A DNA stretch of 64,000 nucleotides from Eumeta japonica (GCA_005406025.1 BGZK01001566.1:1-64000); one strand, 5' to 3'. Positions 36,414 through 48,030 are shown, counted from the stretch's first letter. The notes: generated from the letters alone by a model not told the origin. A program made the numbers and translations.

Positions 36414-36731
36414 TCTACCTTGAGTGGAGTAGAAACGAGTTATTTAGCGAAAATGCGTCTTGAGTTACACTTTGCGGCGCTCATGCGTCGAAACGGTTGA
36501 TTTTACGAAAAAAGTTGTAAGAACGTAAATTGTAGAAAATTTTTTTTTTTTATTTCTTATATAAGTATTTTCATCGAAGAATGAGTCAGAAAGCAGATAT
36601 GGAAAAAAACTGTTAAAAGACGCTATTTTTCCAAATGGCGGCGTGAGCAGCAAAAATACGGACATTCGAAAATAGCACATCAAAATCTATAAAATACCCA
36701 TCGTCAAAACTCCTGAAAACTTTCCAGGTAA
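36414..36731 (-). repeat. Right terminal inverted repeat of the transposon
   Basis: Reverse complement of the left arm with many substitutions and small indels, so the insertion is old. The 72-codon minus frame at 36465-36683 is the counterpart of the left-arm frame. Confidence 0.88.
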
Positions 36732-37855
36732 AACTACCAAGTGACTACTAGAGTGCTGCAACTCACTGCTGAATACATGCAACATTAGGCGGACTCGATT
36801 TAACTGAATGCGGCAAAGCATTAATTCACTTATTAGCTAGCTTATATGTTGTTCACATTACAAACTTTGAAGTACATTTCACTTTGCTCTGAATTGCTGT
36901 ATTGTCTTAGGCTTGGCCTTTTATGACTTCGGAGTCCATAGAAGTACATATTAGAATCAAACTGTCATACGGACTATAAAAATCGTATCACTCTTGTGCC
37001 AAACTTATTTTCGTATTGGCGATATCACTATTTATAAACATATATTGATATTCGAATAGGTAGGTCAACAACGCGATAATTTACAGCACAGAATCGTGTT
37101 TACGTCGGTTAATAATTTAAGCCCGACGCTTACATTCAACTGTATCTATATAATAAGTACACGAAATAGTCAATCATTAAAATAATCATAGTTACTGGAA
37201 ACACAAATAATAACTTAACACTTAATTCTCAACCGAAACTTTGATAAAAAGTTAAAAACCAGTGAAAGTCCACTATAAACGTTCCGAAAGTATCATTAAA
37301 TATAATTATTGGCTTGCATATGATGACCGTAAAACCCACAGACAGTTTTAACATATACTAAATTAATTTGAAATTAATTCTGAACGAGATTACCGTACCA
37401 AACTACATGTTTTGCAAGAATACGACACTTTTATTTAAAAATGATTGGCAAAATTAATACTAATCTTTATCAAACTTTTTCGACATCTGATAGTCTTTAG
37501 AATAAGCAAAACCAAGTATAGAGATCACGTCTGCATTAAATATTAATGAGTTTGAAATTCAAATATGAAACGCCACTGCACGTTTTACAAAAGTTACCGT
37601 GGCAGACTCCAATTGAAAATTTAATTCAATGCCAAGATATTTGGGCGAGCATAAACGAAACATCACAAACAGATTACTTTTAGAGTCAAACCTACGTCAA
37701 TAGCCTTGAGTGATTGAGCTGTAAAATCGCATTAATAAACCTTGAATATAAAAAGTGTCCAACAAATCTCCTCGGCTGTATGAAGCTTAGGACGCGCGTT
37801 ATTACCTGAATAGGTATCCGTTTACTAGAAGACATAAAACATCTGATACTTCAAT
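36732..37855. other. AT-rich spacer
   Basis: Nothing supported beyond the possible outer end of the transposon near 36755-36768. Confidence 0.5.
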
Positions 37856-38260
37856 GAAAACGTCTTCTATCCGTGTTCACCCGGCTAAGGAACAACTTGG
37901 ATTACAACCTGTGTAATCCATCGCTTTATAGGCGCGTCGTCGGGGACCCTAAGCGGCGGACTTTCATTCAAAAGCGCCGATGATAAATCCATTGCCGGCG
38001 ACAATCGGCGCGCGTCGTTATCGCTCGTTAGGTGGCGTCGCGAGCGGCACAATTGGCGTACTAATTTAAGTACCGCCGGCGCCATATAGAGGTGTCGGAG
38101 TGTTGGGAATCCGCGGTGATAGGCAGTTGTATGAGGGCGTTTGACGAACAGACGGGCAAAACCGAATAGGGCCCCCTGTTTATACAAAACTACAAACACT
38201 AATTGGATGCCTTCGCGGCTGCGTCGGTGTTAATTAACCGGTGTGTTAGAAGGTTAAACA
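37856..38260. promoter_or_regulatory. CpG-rich island, candidate regulatory element 14 with paired GGATTA/TAATCC
   Basis: 'ggattac' (37899-37905) and 'gtaatcc' (37913-37919) form an inverted pair of K50-homeodomain (Otx/Bicoid-type) sites. Dense CpG follows ('gccggcgacaatcggcgcgc', 'gcgtcgcgagcggcacaatt'), then 'gtactaatttaagtaccgcc', 'cactaattggatgcc' and 'gttaattaaccggtg' near 38230. A 104-codon minus frame (37885-38199) exists but its composition follows the GC bias and no domain is seen. Confidence 0.48.
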
Positions 38261-40384
38261 GAATAAAGTTCGTTCCTTGTATAATCGACAAGCACCAATA
38301 AGTATACTTTTATTATTTGTCAACAGAACACAGGTATGTCGGGAACAACTAAAATGATTTTAAATATTTTTCTCATTTAGTAGGCGTGAAAATTTAAGTA
38401 TATAACATTCACACAAATTATTTATATTGTGTTGAATCTGAATTACCCGGGCAAAGCCTGTATGGTTATCTAGTTTCAAATTACACTAACAATATGAAAT
38501 GAAAAAACAATAATTATAATTATTTAAGCTCATTAGTAAAATGTTTTACATTACTTGTCTAAATCGACATTTTTACAATGTGTTCTTTTTTTGCTCTTGT
38601 GTAAATAGATATTAAAACAAAGGAACCTATTATGAATATATCAAACACACGATTAGTATTTATTAAGTGTATTTTATTTTCTGTTTGTAAGTCAGAAAAT
38701 AAAGGTACTTCCAACAACAATATTCCATATTACTACGATTAAAAAATGCATATACTAAATAGTCATAAAATAAAATTTGATATTAATATTAACTTATGAA
38801 ATCTGTAAATTATGTAGCAAATACGTTTACTAAACTAAACCGAGACTGTAAAATCTACCAATAAACAGAGCGTAGTACGAATCGGACTGCCGTTAATGTA
38901 TTTGCTCTATCAATACCAATAACAATTAGTGCTTTGCATAATAAATATGCCAATTTATGGCTATAATGCAAAACTTATGATCTAAATATTTATAACAAAT
39001 TACATGAAACCAGCCAACTAGACTTTAATTTGTATAAAGATTACAGAAATTAAGTTAGCTAATCTTATTTCTGTTATATTCAGTATTTATTATACATACG
39101 TCTCTATCGTTATCTTAACTAAGATATCAATGCGATAAGGTAGATAATTAAGATAAATAACGGAAAATTGATTTTGGTTGAAATTATTTTGCTTCAGAAT
39201 TTGAGATCCAAGTGCTAGATGAATGGTCACGAAGATTTGCATAATCATATTAAAAAAAATCTTTGGACTGCATTAATCATCACAACGACCTTTTAGTTTT
39301 ATTTAACAGTCTTTACCAAATTTACCTTCACAATGGCACCTCCAGCGAGAAGATAAATTTCGAAAAGGATAGATATTTTTTTGGAAAGATTTTTTGAAAA
39401 TCCGACTCTCGCAAGAATAAAATCAGAGGCGAATTTTTATGAAAGTTCCGAAATATTCGAAATCAAATAGAAATTTAAATCATGATAAATTTTGCCTTAA
39501 AGGCGGAAGCAGTGATATCGTTGAATTTGTTCAAAATACTGGCATAACGAAACCTGCATTTGAAATCAATGTGCAAGCAATAGAAATAAAAAAAGAAGTG
39601 TGAAGTGTCTTTTTCAATCAAATAATGCGAAAATTAAAATCCCTAAGTGTCAAATATAATTTGGAGTCAATGGATTTCAGACAAAAATAAACATCGAAAA
39701 TAGTAAGTTGAGAAGCATCGGTACAAAATGTATACTCATTTTCCAAAGAGCCTTTTACGCTCATCCCCTTTACTTCCCCAATGAAATCCACTAATCAAAC
39801 GTAGAACTCATTCTGTACCCTAAAGTCATGGATGTATCAAGCACAACGTTTCACAGGCTAGAGGATTTTTTCTACACATATGTATATATTGAAACATTTG
39901 TCATGGAAATAAAATCATAGTTAGAAATTAAAAAAAAATCATAACAGTTGTTGAAACCCTTGAAAATTTCTCAAGACATTCCGGCTGTGACCACCAAATC
40001 TGTTATCCGCCCTTACGAAACAATCATCGAATGGAAATATTCGGATATGCTGCATCGAATAAAAATTTATATAGGTATGTACTTATTATAAAAACATTTG
40101 AGTCGTAAAACAAGAAAAAGATTGATGACCTTCGTGTTTTCTCTGTTTTAATTATAAGTTAAAAGACCCATCTTTGATAGTGTTGCGTTTTACCTTACGC
40201 TTGTTTCTATTTACTAAATAGAAACAAATGCCATTACTAAATGTCACGAGATTGCTAATTTTTCTATCTGTTGATATAAAGTAAACTTTTCATTTAAAAC
40301 GCAAGACATATATCAAATGGGTGGGCATTTTAGTCCTATATTAATACTAACGATATTCAGTTAATAAAATGTACTATCTTTTAT
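38261..40384. other. AT-rich spacer with a possible decayed coding patch
   Basis: A 54-residue frame at 39439-39603 has balanced composition (GGSSDIVEFVQNTG, ITKPAFEINVQAIEIKKE) unlike ordinary AT-rich noise. It may be a remnant of a mobile-element gene. The perfect hairpin 40201-40227 is also here. Nothing else. Confidence 0.4.
40201..40227. repeat. Perfect hairpin, 12-bp arms, 3-nt loop
   Basis: 'ttgtttctattt' (40201-40212) and 'aaatagaaacaa' (40216-40227) around 'act'. Confidence 0.9.
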
Positions 40385-40690
40385 TGAAGTAGAGCCATAC
40401 CGCAGCCAACTTGTCTATAGCACAAAGATGGGCCCGCTGGACCAGTGGAAATACTACACTCGCACAAAATACGGACGTGAGCTTCCGGTTCGCATTTAGT
40501 TCAGTAAATGAAAGTTCCGGTGGTTTACTCTCGTCCTGCCTCACATCAACCTTCAGTCTCTAGATATCCTATTCCCTTCCAAGGAGCCGGAAAAGCGTTG
40601 GTGACACTTCTGGGGTTGCAAGCGTTCATAGGTGTCGGTGACCATTTATTTTCTGAAGACTCGCATGCCCGTTGCCTTTCTAGAATGCTA
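40385..40690 (+). repeat. Interspersed repeat family A, copy 2 (SINE-like)
   Basis: Partner of 1905-2240. It preserves 'ggaccagtggaaatactaca', 'gcatttagttcagtaaatga', 'aagttccggtgg', then 'ggtgtcggtgaccatt' and 'gactcgcatgcccgtt'. The A/T-rich end near 40690 is the probable tail. A 61-codon frame is incidental. Confidence 0.7.
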
Positions 40691-42479
40691 TGAAAAATAT
40701 TTATAAAGAAGTTCGATTAATCCCAGAGTATTCAAAAACCAACGCTGACACTGAGTTTGTTCAACAATTTTTTTAAGGGTGAATATCTTTATAAAATGCA
40801 GTATTTTGTGATTTTTCCAACTATCACATAATTCATAAAACTCTGATCGAGAACTATATCATTATGACAGACGGAGCATCTGATCCTCTAAAATTGTATT
40901 TAATTACAGAATTCAGTAGATTCAGTGTGAACGACATGAGACTATTTGAAATAATGGTTCGCATTGGGCACTCATCAATTGTTTCATTTTGATATCAATT
41001 GTTTATCAATTGTTTGTCTATTTCTTTATTGTATATTTATTTATTTACATTATACTAGGTAGAAACTATAGATCCCTGTTTTCATACGTTTTATTGTTTT
41101 TATAATTTCTTACATGCTAGTTTCATTTTCATTTTCATCATCATTCATGTTTTCGGTTACAATAAAATTTTTATCTGTATGTGTATACATACGAAAACAT
41201 GTTTTTTTTTCATTCAGCAAAAATTTGTTTACAATAACAAATATATACAACGTCTCGGAATTATTCCGTAACTCTAGGCCTTTATCATCATATTCCAGAA
41301 AAGTGTTTTTGTTTATCTGGAAATTGTCTGAGAATCTTCTGCCATAGGCTTTTTTATTTCATTCTTTCATTTTTTCATACATTTTTATTTCTCATTTTTA
41401 CAACTTAGTTCTCTACTTTAGCCTCTTTGAACCTTGTCCTTAAATTGGTTGGTTTTTCAGGCACAAAATCTTCCCATGCTTATTCTTTTCGACTTTTACT
41501 TTTCTTAAATCGTAATTCCACCAATTAATGTTTTTCTTCTTAACACTTCTCTTAATCACTCTACACACCTATTTTTGTTCGTCTACTTTTACATATTACC
41601 TCATTTCTGTTTCTACAGCCAGTCACGGATGTTCATAAAACATTGTTGACTTCAAAGTTAACTAAAAATATCCTATTTCATAATAGAAAATGCATGCATG
41701 AGGCAGCATAACTATATTGTGTAGTTAAAATTGAGTATAAAATATATTAGTATTTTCATTTGGAAATACCGTTTAAATATCTAAGAAAGCCCTCTTTGTA
41801 GCAACATAATAACCTAAAAAATAAATGATTTCATTGTTTATATTTAAAGTGAAAACTATTTAGGCGTGTTAGAGAATTTTGTATGGGCAAAATCTTATAA
41901 ATTCGTGTCACTGACACTCCAATGCTCGCGCGCATGTATTTAGTGCGTGTGCACATATTCGCATACATATACAAATGCATTGTATATACGTGAGTGTAAT
42001 ATATTCACACCTTAGTACTAAGCATCCTTAGTCCAGCATACATCCTTGAAGGTTTTACATTGCATAATACGAACCTATGTATATAGGTACTGTTTTTGAC
42101 TATCTTGAATATATTTATTATTATTGTAACATAAGCAGATAACTCGGAGTGCCAAAAGGCGTGAAAGCAAACTAGACTATTGTTAGGGCCTCTTCCGACA
42201 TCTTTTAAATTAACAATTAACAAAAATTTACATTTAAATTTAATTTTGCGTTCCACATCCACCTTTTAACGGCTGTTATGGCTAAAAATTGTTAAAATGA
42301 AGTCGCGATACGGAAAATTAATTTTAAAAGTACTTTAAAAGTGAAGTTTTCTCACTTTTAAAGTAAATAGTAAAAGAGGCTCTTAATGATTTTAATATAC
42401 AAATTAAAACTCATTTAAATGACTGTAATTGAAATTAATTTTAAAATCAATTAAAATAACAATGATATTTCATGGTTTA
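40691..42479. other. AT-rich spacer
   Basis: Strong T-strand bias at 41000-41600. A GT/CG-bearing stretch near 41927-41965 is low complexity. The 42331-42365 hairpin is the only clear structure. Confidence 0.5.
42331..42365. repeat. Perfect hairpin, 14-bp arms, 7-nt loop
   Basis: 'tactttaaaagtga' (42331-42344) and its exact reverse complement (42352-42365) around 'agttttc'. Confidence 0.92.
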
Positions 42480-42670
42480 AAGTTTTCACGTCTGTCGGTG
42501 GTCCCCAATGACTGACAATTTTTTATTTTTCTATATTTTTTTGGGTCCGATCTCATTCTCACGGGTTGGTTGACGTTGAGTCGGCCGTCGCCCGGCTCAG
42601 CCATATTCGAGGAAGTTGAACGACCGGTTTTGCTCACCATCACGAACAGGACCACTAAGTGTCCGATCAG
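42470..42670 (-). other. GC-rich patch with a minus-strand frame (possible mobile-element ORF start)
   Basis: Minus frame 42655-42470 (61 codons) includes MAEPGDGRLNVNQPVRMRSD, hydrophilic and less biased than noise. The GC-rich part (42545-42660) is isolated in AT-rich DNA. No family recognised. It could be the start of a retroposon ORF1 or a fragment of a host exon. Confidence 0.28.
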
Positions 42671-43669
42671 ACATTTTTTTTATTACTATAACTATGAGTC
42701 TTAATTTATTATATTGTTTATATTACAGGTGTTATATTTACAATACATAAACACAATGTTTCTAATATTTTGTCTTTCTCTTAAAATTTATCACTTCTAC
42801 ACATTCATTGTTGTCTTTATAAAGATTTATTTACTTATTTTGCATTATGCTTTTGTTTATTTTTATTTTTTTTTTGATACACATCAATCACGCTTTTCTT
42901 GTATATTTACATATATATGCAGCGTGTGACAAAAGGATACAATGTCTATTTTTAGGATAAATTGACGTCAGAAGTCCGCATCGCCTGTTCTCTGGTTCGG
43001 CGTTGAGTTTGTTATATCATATTGAGTTTACAGCTTGAATTTTTTTAATTTTCTTTGTTGTAGTTTCTTAAAGCAAATAATTATTTCAATAAGTTTTTGT
43101 AATCGGTCACCATTTGCAAGATAGTTTTATGAAAAAAAAATTTGCAAGTATTTTTGACAGTAATGTCTTAATTTTCTAATTTCCAAATTTAAAATATGTG
43201 ATGTGAAACGGCGGAGGGTAGAGTGGAGGGAAGGCGTTTCAAAAATCATAAAATTCTCCTATGACGCAATTTATAACCCCCAAGCAACCCTGTAGTTGCT
43301 TCATAAAATCTGACATTAATCACTTTTTCTATAGGATTGGAATTGGAAGCTTCTACGACCGTCTTTGGCCGACCCTATCTCATAACTGATATATCACCGT
43401 AATTAGAATTACAAATCTTCAGTAAACGGTACTAAATATCGATAGCTATGCGTATTCAATTCACACTAAACAGGACGGAGAAAAATAATAAATTGAACAC
43501 TTTTTTTACACTACAATTCTCCATGCTTGTACAGACTACGTAGGACACGTCTAAGGTGAAATTCCCACAATTATAAAACATATTTTATTATCTGACGGTG
43601 GAATAAATAACGTGCATGTAATATCCAGTATTTTAGTACAATTTATATCGTTTTATGTATCAAAATAGG
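42671..43669. other. AT-rich spacer
   Basis: Nothing supported. Confidence 0.5.
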
Positions 43670-43825
43670 AAGAACGCACATTAGCAGGCCCCAACTAGCG
43701 CGCGTTCACGCTAACAAATTGACTGCCGGTACAACACCTCGCGGTGGCGCGACCGATCCGTCTTGATCCTTGCGTCCGTCAGCCGTGATCGATTGCCTGC
43801 TCTTTCGCAACTATCAATAATGCTT
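43670..43825. promoter_or_regulatory. CpG-rich island, candidate regulatory element 15
   Basis: CpG cluster ('ctagcgcgcgttcacgctaa', 'ctcgcggtggcgcgaccgat') about 150 bp long, without a frame. Confidence 0.4.
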
Positions 43826-45109
43826 TGTTAATAAGATAACATTTTCTCTGTGACTCTAATACGATATGTTCCATAGATAATGTACAACTATAAACATATT
43901 GTAATCTTGATACAGACAGTTACTGGAAAATGTTGTACTCGAAATGATTTAAGTTTGATGTATATTACATTAGCATTATTGTTATAATACATAAGAAATG
44001 TAAATAATTAATTTCAAATATATAATGAGTAAATAACACTAAATAAAGCCTAGATTAATACACGCTAAAAAAGTTTGATATTAAAATTATTTCGTGACAA
44101 AATTGGAAAAACATTTAAAAGTAAACTAAAAAGGAATAGGAGAATCAAAATATAAATTTTTCATAATTTTGATTAGAAAAAGCTTATGTTTATGTGTCTT
44201 TCTTATAAATCATTGAGCATTTATTTAAAACAAGTTTTTCAAAACATTAATGCAGGTTTTTTTATTTGACTCATACCTACTAATATTCATAGTTACCTGA
44301 GATATTATCTATGACATTATCTTTTAAGAGACGAGTAACATTAATGTTACATCCAGTTGTCGCAATCGAAGAACATCTCTCACGGATATCATCAGCACAG
44401 GATTGGTGGGTCCTTGCTTGAACTTGTTGAGCCGGTTTTAAACAGTGGCATGAGATGGAGGTTCATCAATAAATTCTAATCGAAGTTTTATCATTTATTC
44501 CTTATCTACGTCAGGACAAAGTTTATTGACTACCATTGACCGATATGTTTACGGTTTTTATTCCTTGATCTGATGTACAAAGATTACAAACTGCCAGATT
44601 ATAACAAAGCCAAGTTTATAAAGAGTTAAATTTTCTATAATCCTGTTTGTTTGGTTTTCCTACCTAATTTATACTATCGACTTTAACAATTTACAGCATC
44701 GCTTGTGTATCATAATTTTTTATCGTCTATCATAAATATAATAAATTCTAATTGGCTCACAAAAATTAAAAGAGTACCACATAATGAAAATAAAAATAAA
44801 TTATTTATTTAACTAAAAATACTCAAAACAGTGCCTGCGACAGTATTACTTACATAGGTTCGATTTTGTTATAACATGTGTATGAAGTGAAATGTATATA
44901 CACCATTTTTATCAATATGTAATTCATAATAATTTCACCAATCTTCTTGGAAACAATATTTTACGATAATGGAAACGAGAGAAATAGTGTATGTTGAAAA
45001 TATTAACGCCGCGTTCCTGCCAAAAATTAAAGATTAAATGTAAAATACGTTTGTAACTATCCGTATCGAAAAAGATAGAGTACATACGTAATTTTTGACG
45101 TGACAACGT
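43826..45109. other. AT-rich spacer
   Basis: A less AT-rich segment at about 44335-44520 is unidentified. Nothing else. Confidence 0.45.
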
Positions 45110-45250
45110 CTTAAATTAGGTTGCGGCTGGGAGTCACTTTGAAAAAGTGTAACGCTCGGTAACGTAACGATGAGTCACCGAACGAGAGAGGCCCGCTGCC
45201 TTGCGTCTCTCTCCCACTCAACTATGATCGGTCTGCCGCGCGCAGCACTA
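45080..45250. repeat. Possible interspersed repeat with CpG-rich core
   Basis: 'ttaggttgcggctgggagtc', 'gtgtaacgctcggtaacgta', 'acgatgagtcaccgaacgag', then 'gcgtctctctcccactcaac'. I recall near-identical phrases repeated in butterfly genomes, but there is no second clear copy in this window. A shorter, related-looking stretch lies at about 19700-19760 ('cgtaacgtaacgattaagcg'). Confidence 0.35.
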
Positions 45251-45627
45251 GAGAATTAATAGCTTGCAAATGTACAAGTTATTGTATGTATATTTGTATA
45301 TAAATACGTAATGTAAAGGTAAAAATAAAATTTTGTTAATATGAAATAGTGCGAGATTCGTATAAATTAATGTTTTAAATATAATCTTTGTATAAATAAA
45401 TGTTTTAAATTGTTATATTTCATCCTTCTTCCTACTATACGAATGAATATTCACATTAAAATGATTTTACCATTCAAAGTCGTTGTCACGTAAAACTTTC
45501 GCCCGTATACCGACTTTACAGGCAACCAAATTTTTAAAGTAGTAATCATAGATAAAACGATAAAGTTGTAAATAAAAAGCAACGGTTAGATATTAATTAT
45601 ACTAAGCAGTTGTAACATTGAACGCTA

Positions 45628-45630
<3 letters not shown>

Positions 45631-45682
<52 letters not shown>
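45631..45682. repeat. (AT)26 microsatellite
   Basis: Uninterrupted AT dinucleotides over 52 bp. Confidence 0.98.
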
Positions 45683-45685
<3 letters not shown>

Positions 45686-45689
45686 ATAT

Positions 45690-45850
45690 CAAGAACTGGG
45701 AGTGCGGAAACAATAAGGATCATACATTGCTCGCTCAATTGGCGGCTGTAATTTGGGCTATTGTCTGGTGGGGCGAGGGACACGCCCCACGGGACGTCGC
45801 GTCGGGACGATTTTCCGTTTACACCGAACGTCGTCATTAGCTAGTCGGGA
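45690..45850. promoter_or_regulatory. CpG-rich island, candidate regulatory element 16 with inverted GC boxes
   Basis: 'gtggggcg' (45768-45775) and 'cgccccac' (45783-45790) are inverted copies of an Sp/KLF-type GC box, 7 nt apart, followed by 'gggacgtcgcgtcgggacga'. 'gctcaattggcggctgtaat' precedes. Confidence 0.42.
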
Positions 45851-46660
45851 TGTGTAAGTGTTTCTTTTGTAATCGATTGCATAACGTACAGTCACCGTAA
45901 GCACGATTTTGTCCGTTTTCACACAGAATCTGTTCTATGGTCCAATTACAATATCCGATTCTATTTATTTTTAACATCCCGTTAAGAACAAAAAATTCAT
46001 CATCACCGTCATTCCCTTTCGTATCGATTTTCATAAATTGAGTTATTATTTGATGTCGACATTTTTTGCGATCATGTCCGTATGTACGCATAGGCATAGA
46101 TATTTCAAAATTTAATACGATTCTTAAAAAAATCTACGTCGAACGGCTAGATGCCTATTAAATTGCCATGTATCTTTGTCTTCTACATATTCGGCAATGA
46201 TATAACACTCTACTACCAATACTGAGTGGTTATTTAGTAATCCTCTTAAATTTATAGAAGGTAAATGTTGTGTATCCACAGGAACCTCAAGGGACGTACG
46301 CACACAGAGCACACCAATAATTTTTATATCTGTTACCTAGTTATGTCGACCATTATTTCTCTTAAACATTTCTATTTTTTTTTACATATAACAAATTTTC
46401 ATATATGAATTTAGATGTTAAGAGTTGAAATTCCATTTTCCTTAAGCTTACTTCTAAGTGATACACGAGGTCATCATTTTTAATATTGAATCAAAAATGA
46501 TGACTCATGACGAGTTTGAGACTAAGACGGATATGATTAGAAAAAGAAACAATTCTTCAATTCAATTAAGAAAGAATTCTTAACTACTGTAGTCCCCAGA
46601 GTGTATAGACGTTTTGAAATCCAAACCGTGTTTAAAGTTTGACCAAACCAAGTCCTTTTT
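45851..46660. other. AT-rich spacer
   Basis: 86- and 62-codon minus frames (45837-46097, 46124-46312) show no domain. Hairpin 46470-46504 lies inside. Confidence 0.45.
46470..46504. repeat. Perfect hairpin, 12-bp arms, 11-nt loop
   Basis: 'gtcatcattttt' (46470-46481) and 'aaaaatgatgac' (46493-46504). Confidence 0.88.
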
Positions 46661-46673
46661 TGTAACAGTATTA

Positions 46674-47017
46674 CCATTGTAGACGCTTGCGTGCAACATG
46701 CTGTCATTGCATGACAGCGGCCTGCCTAACGAGGTTGTGTTGGTTGTTTTAACGCTCCTTGCACCCTGGTGGATGTGACTGTCGGCAATTTCCTGAGGAT
46801 GTACCTTGTTGGCATGAAACGTACGTAGAATTTACAATTTAACAGTTAGCGGAATTAGATAATTATAAAATAAATAACACTTGTTTAGGTGTTCGATATC
46901 TGTCAATCCTCTGGAACCAATATTCAATCATTTGGATAGAGATTCGTAGTGGAGAGGCAGATTCAAGGGTCAGCGGTGGGTTGCATGCTGCATGTTGCAG
47001 GCAAGCGTCTACTATGG
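46674..47017. mobile_element. 344-bp MITE-like element with 30-bp terminal inverted repeats
   Basis: 46674-46703 and the reverse complement of 46988-47017 agree at 27 of 30 positions ('gtagacgcttgc' and 'tgcaacatgc' shared). The interior is moderately GC-rich and noncoding. A 16-bp exact direct repeat 'acagtattaccattgt' occurs at 46665-46680, overlapping the left end, and at 47046-47061, 28 bp beyond the right end. It is not placed like a simple target-site duplication. Confidence 0.72.
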
Positions 47018-47554
47018 ATTTCCGCGAATTAACACCTCACACAATACAGTATTACCATTGTTTTCTTTTCGCCCGAATATTATTGTATTTTTGTAAATGT
47101 ATACAAATAATTAAAATAAATGATAAAAGAAAACAGACGGCTCATAATTAATGTCTGGTATTAAAAGCGGAAAATTGCCCGTTTAAGAGATTGTTTTGAT
47201 ATTTGTGTCTCTGTCTGTTTGTCACAGTCGATCTTTTCACCTGCAGTTTAATAGATTAAGCTAGATTCGAATTGTGTATAAATTAATATATAAACTGAAA
47301 TCGTATTTAAGCTGATAAGAAAAGTAGTTGAAAATAATATTTATTAAGGGGGAAATTTGAAAAAAAAAACAGAATGGAAGAGTTAGCCAGCTATATGAGA
47401 AAGGGTTTCAAAATTTCATATGTCGCGTAATATATTTAGTATTGAACAAAAATTAAAAATACTTTTTGTTCTCAGTCGTGTTTTATGCCGTTCGTTGCAA
47501 AATATATTTATTTGATTACAAACTAAATGCATAAAGTTATGACTGTGGGTGCGC
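47018..47554. other. AT-rich spacer
   Basis: 'gtgtctctgtctgtttgtca' near 47204 is a possible RTE-type remnant. A GC-alternating run 'gcgcgcacgcgcatgtgcgc' lies at about 47550. Confidence 0.45.
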
Positions 47555-48030
47555 GCACGCGCATGTGCGCGCGAGCCCAAATCCAGTACAGAGACAAAAG
47601 ACATTCCCAAACGGCCCGTCAGTTACTAATGGCGAGCCGCCGGCGCAATCGGAGCTCGGGATCGGCTTCTAAAAGCAATTAAAGCACGGGCTAAAACCCC
47701 GCCGTCCGCCGCAATCAAAGTAATCACCACAATTTAACACTTTCCTACTTCGAGATACGCGATAACGTCCGGCTGAATATGTAAAAATCCGAAGCAACCG
47801 TGCCGGTGAACGATTTTCGGCCCTCTGTTCAATCTCCGTACGGTTTAAAATACAACAGAAGCATCAACCTAAGGAATGTAGTACGACAAAGGAATATTAT
47901 CCCTTCCGTTCATTGTCCGGAAGGTTTGAAATACTTTACGCCCCAGTTTGCGGAAACGCAACAATAAAATACTGCAAAACTTACGAGACAACGGACGACG
48001 AGATCGCTACTCGTGTCCGCCCGACATCAA
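47555..48030. promoter_or_regulatory. CpG-rich island, candidate regulatory element 17
   Basis: 470 bp with 'gttactaatggcgagccgcc' near 47621, 'agcaattaaagcacgggcta' near 47674, 'cgcaatcaaagtaatcacca' near 47710 and 'cttccgttcattgtccggaa' near 47912. ATTA/TAAT homeodomain cores lie among CpG clusters. No coding frame of note. One of the better enhancer candidates by composition. Confidence 0.46.

Larger units (their letters stand above)
35013..36731 (+). mobile_element. DNA transposon with long terminal inverted repeats and a decayed internal gene
   Basis: Left arm (35013-35349) and right arm (36414-36731) are diverged inverted copies. 'ttacctggaaagttttc' opens the left end and, as reverse complement, closes the right. 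Inside both, in order, come 'gggagttttt' / 'aggagttttg', 'gggtatttgtatagattttg' / 'gggtattttatagattttg', 'ccatatcttctttctgactc' / 'ccatatctgctttctgactc', and 'gcgtcttgagttacat' or close relatives. Between the arms lies about 1.06 kb with broken coding sequence. The superfamily is not assigned: arms of 320-340 bp are longer than most hAT or Tc1 ends, and no DDE catalytic region is left. Likely a deletion derivative. Confidence 0.85.

Noticed and set aside
37885..38199. 104-codon minus-strand frame as a gene
   Set aside because: It lies over a CpG island and its composition mirrors that island; no motif.
45625..45837. 70-codon minus frame beginning beyond the (AT)n
   Set aside because: It includes the translated microsatellite (a Tyr/Ile repeat) and is an artefact.
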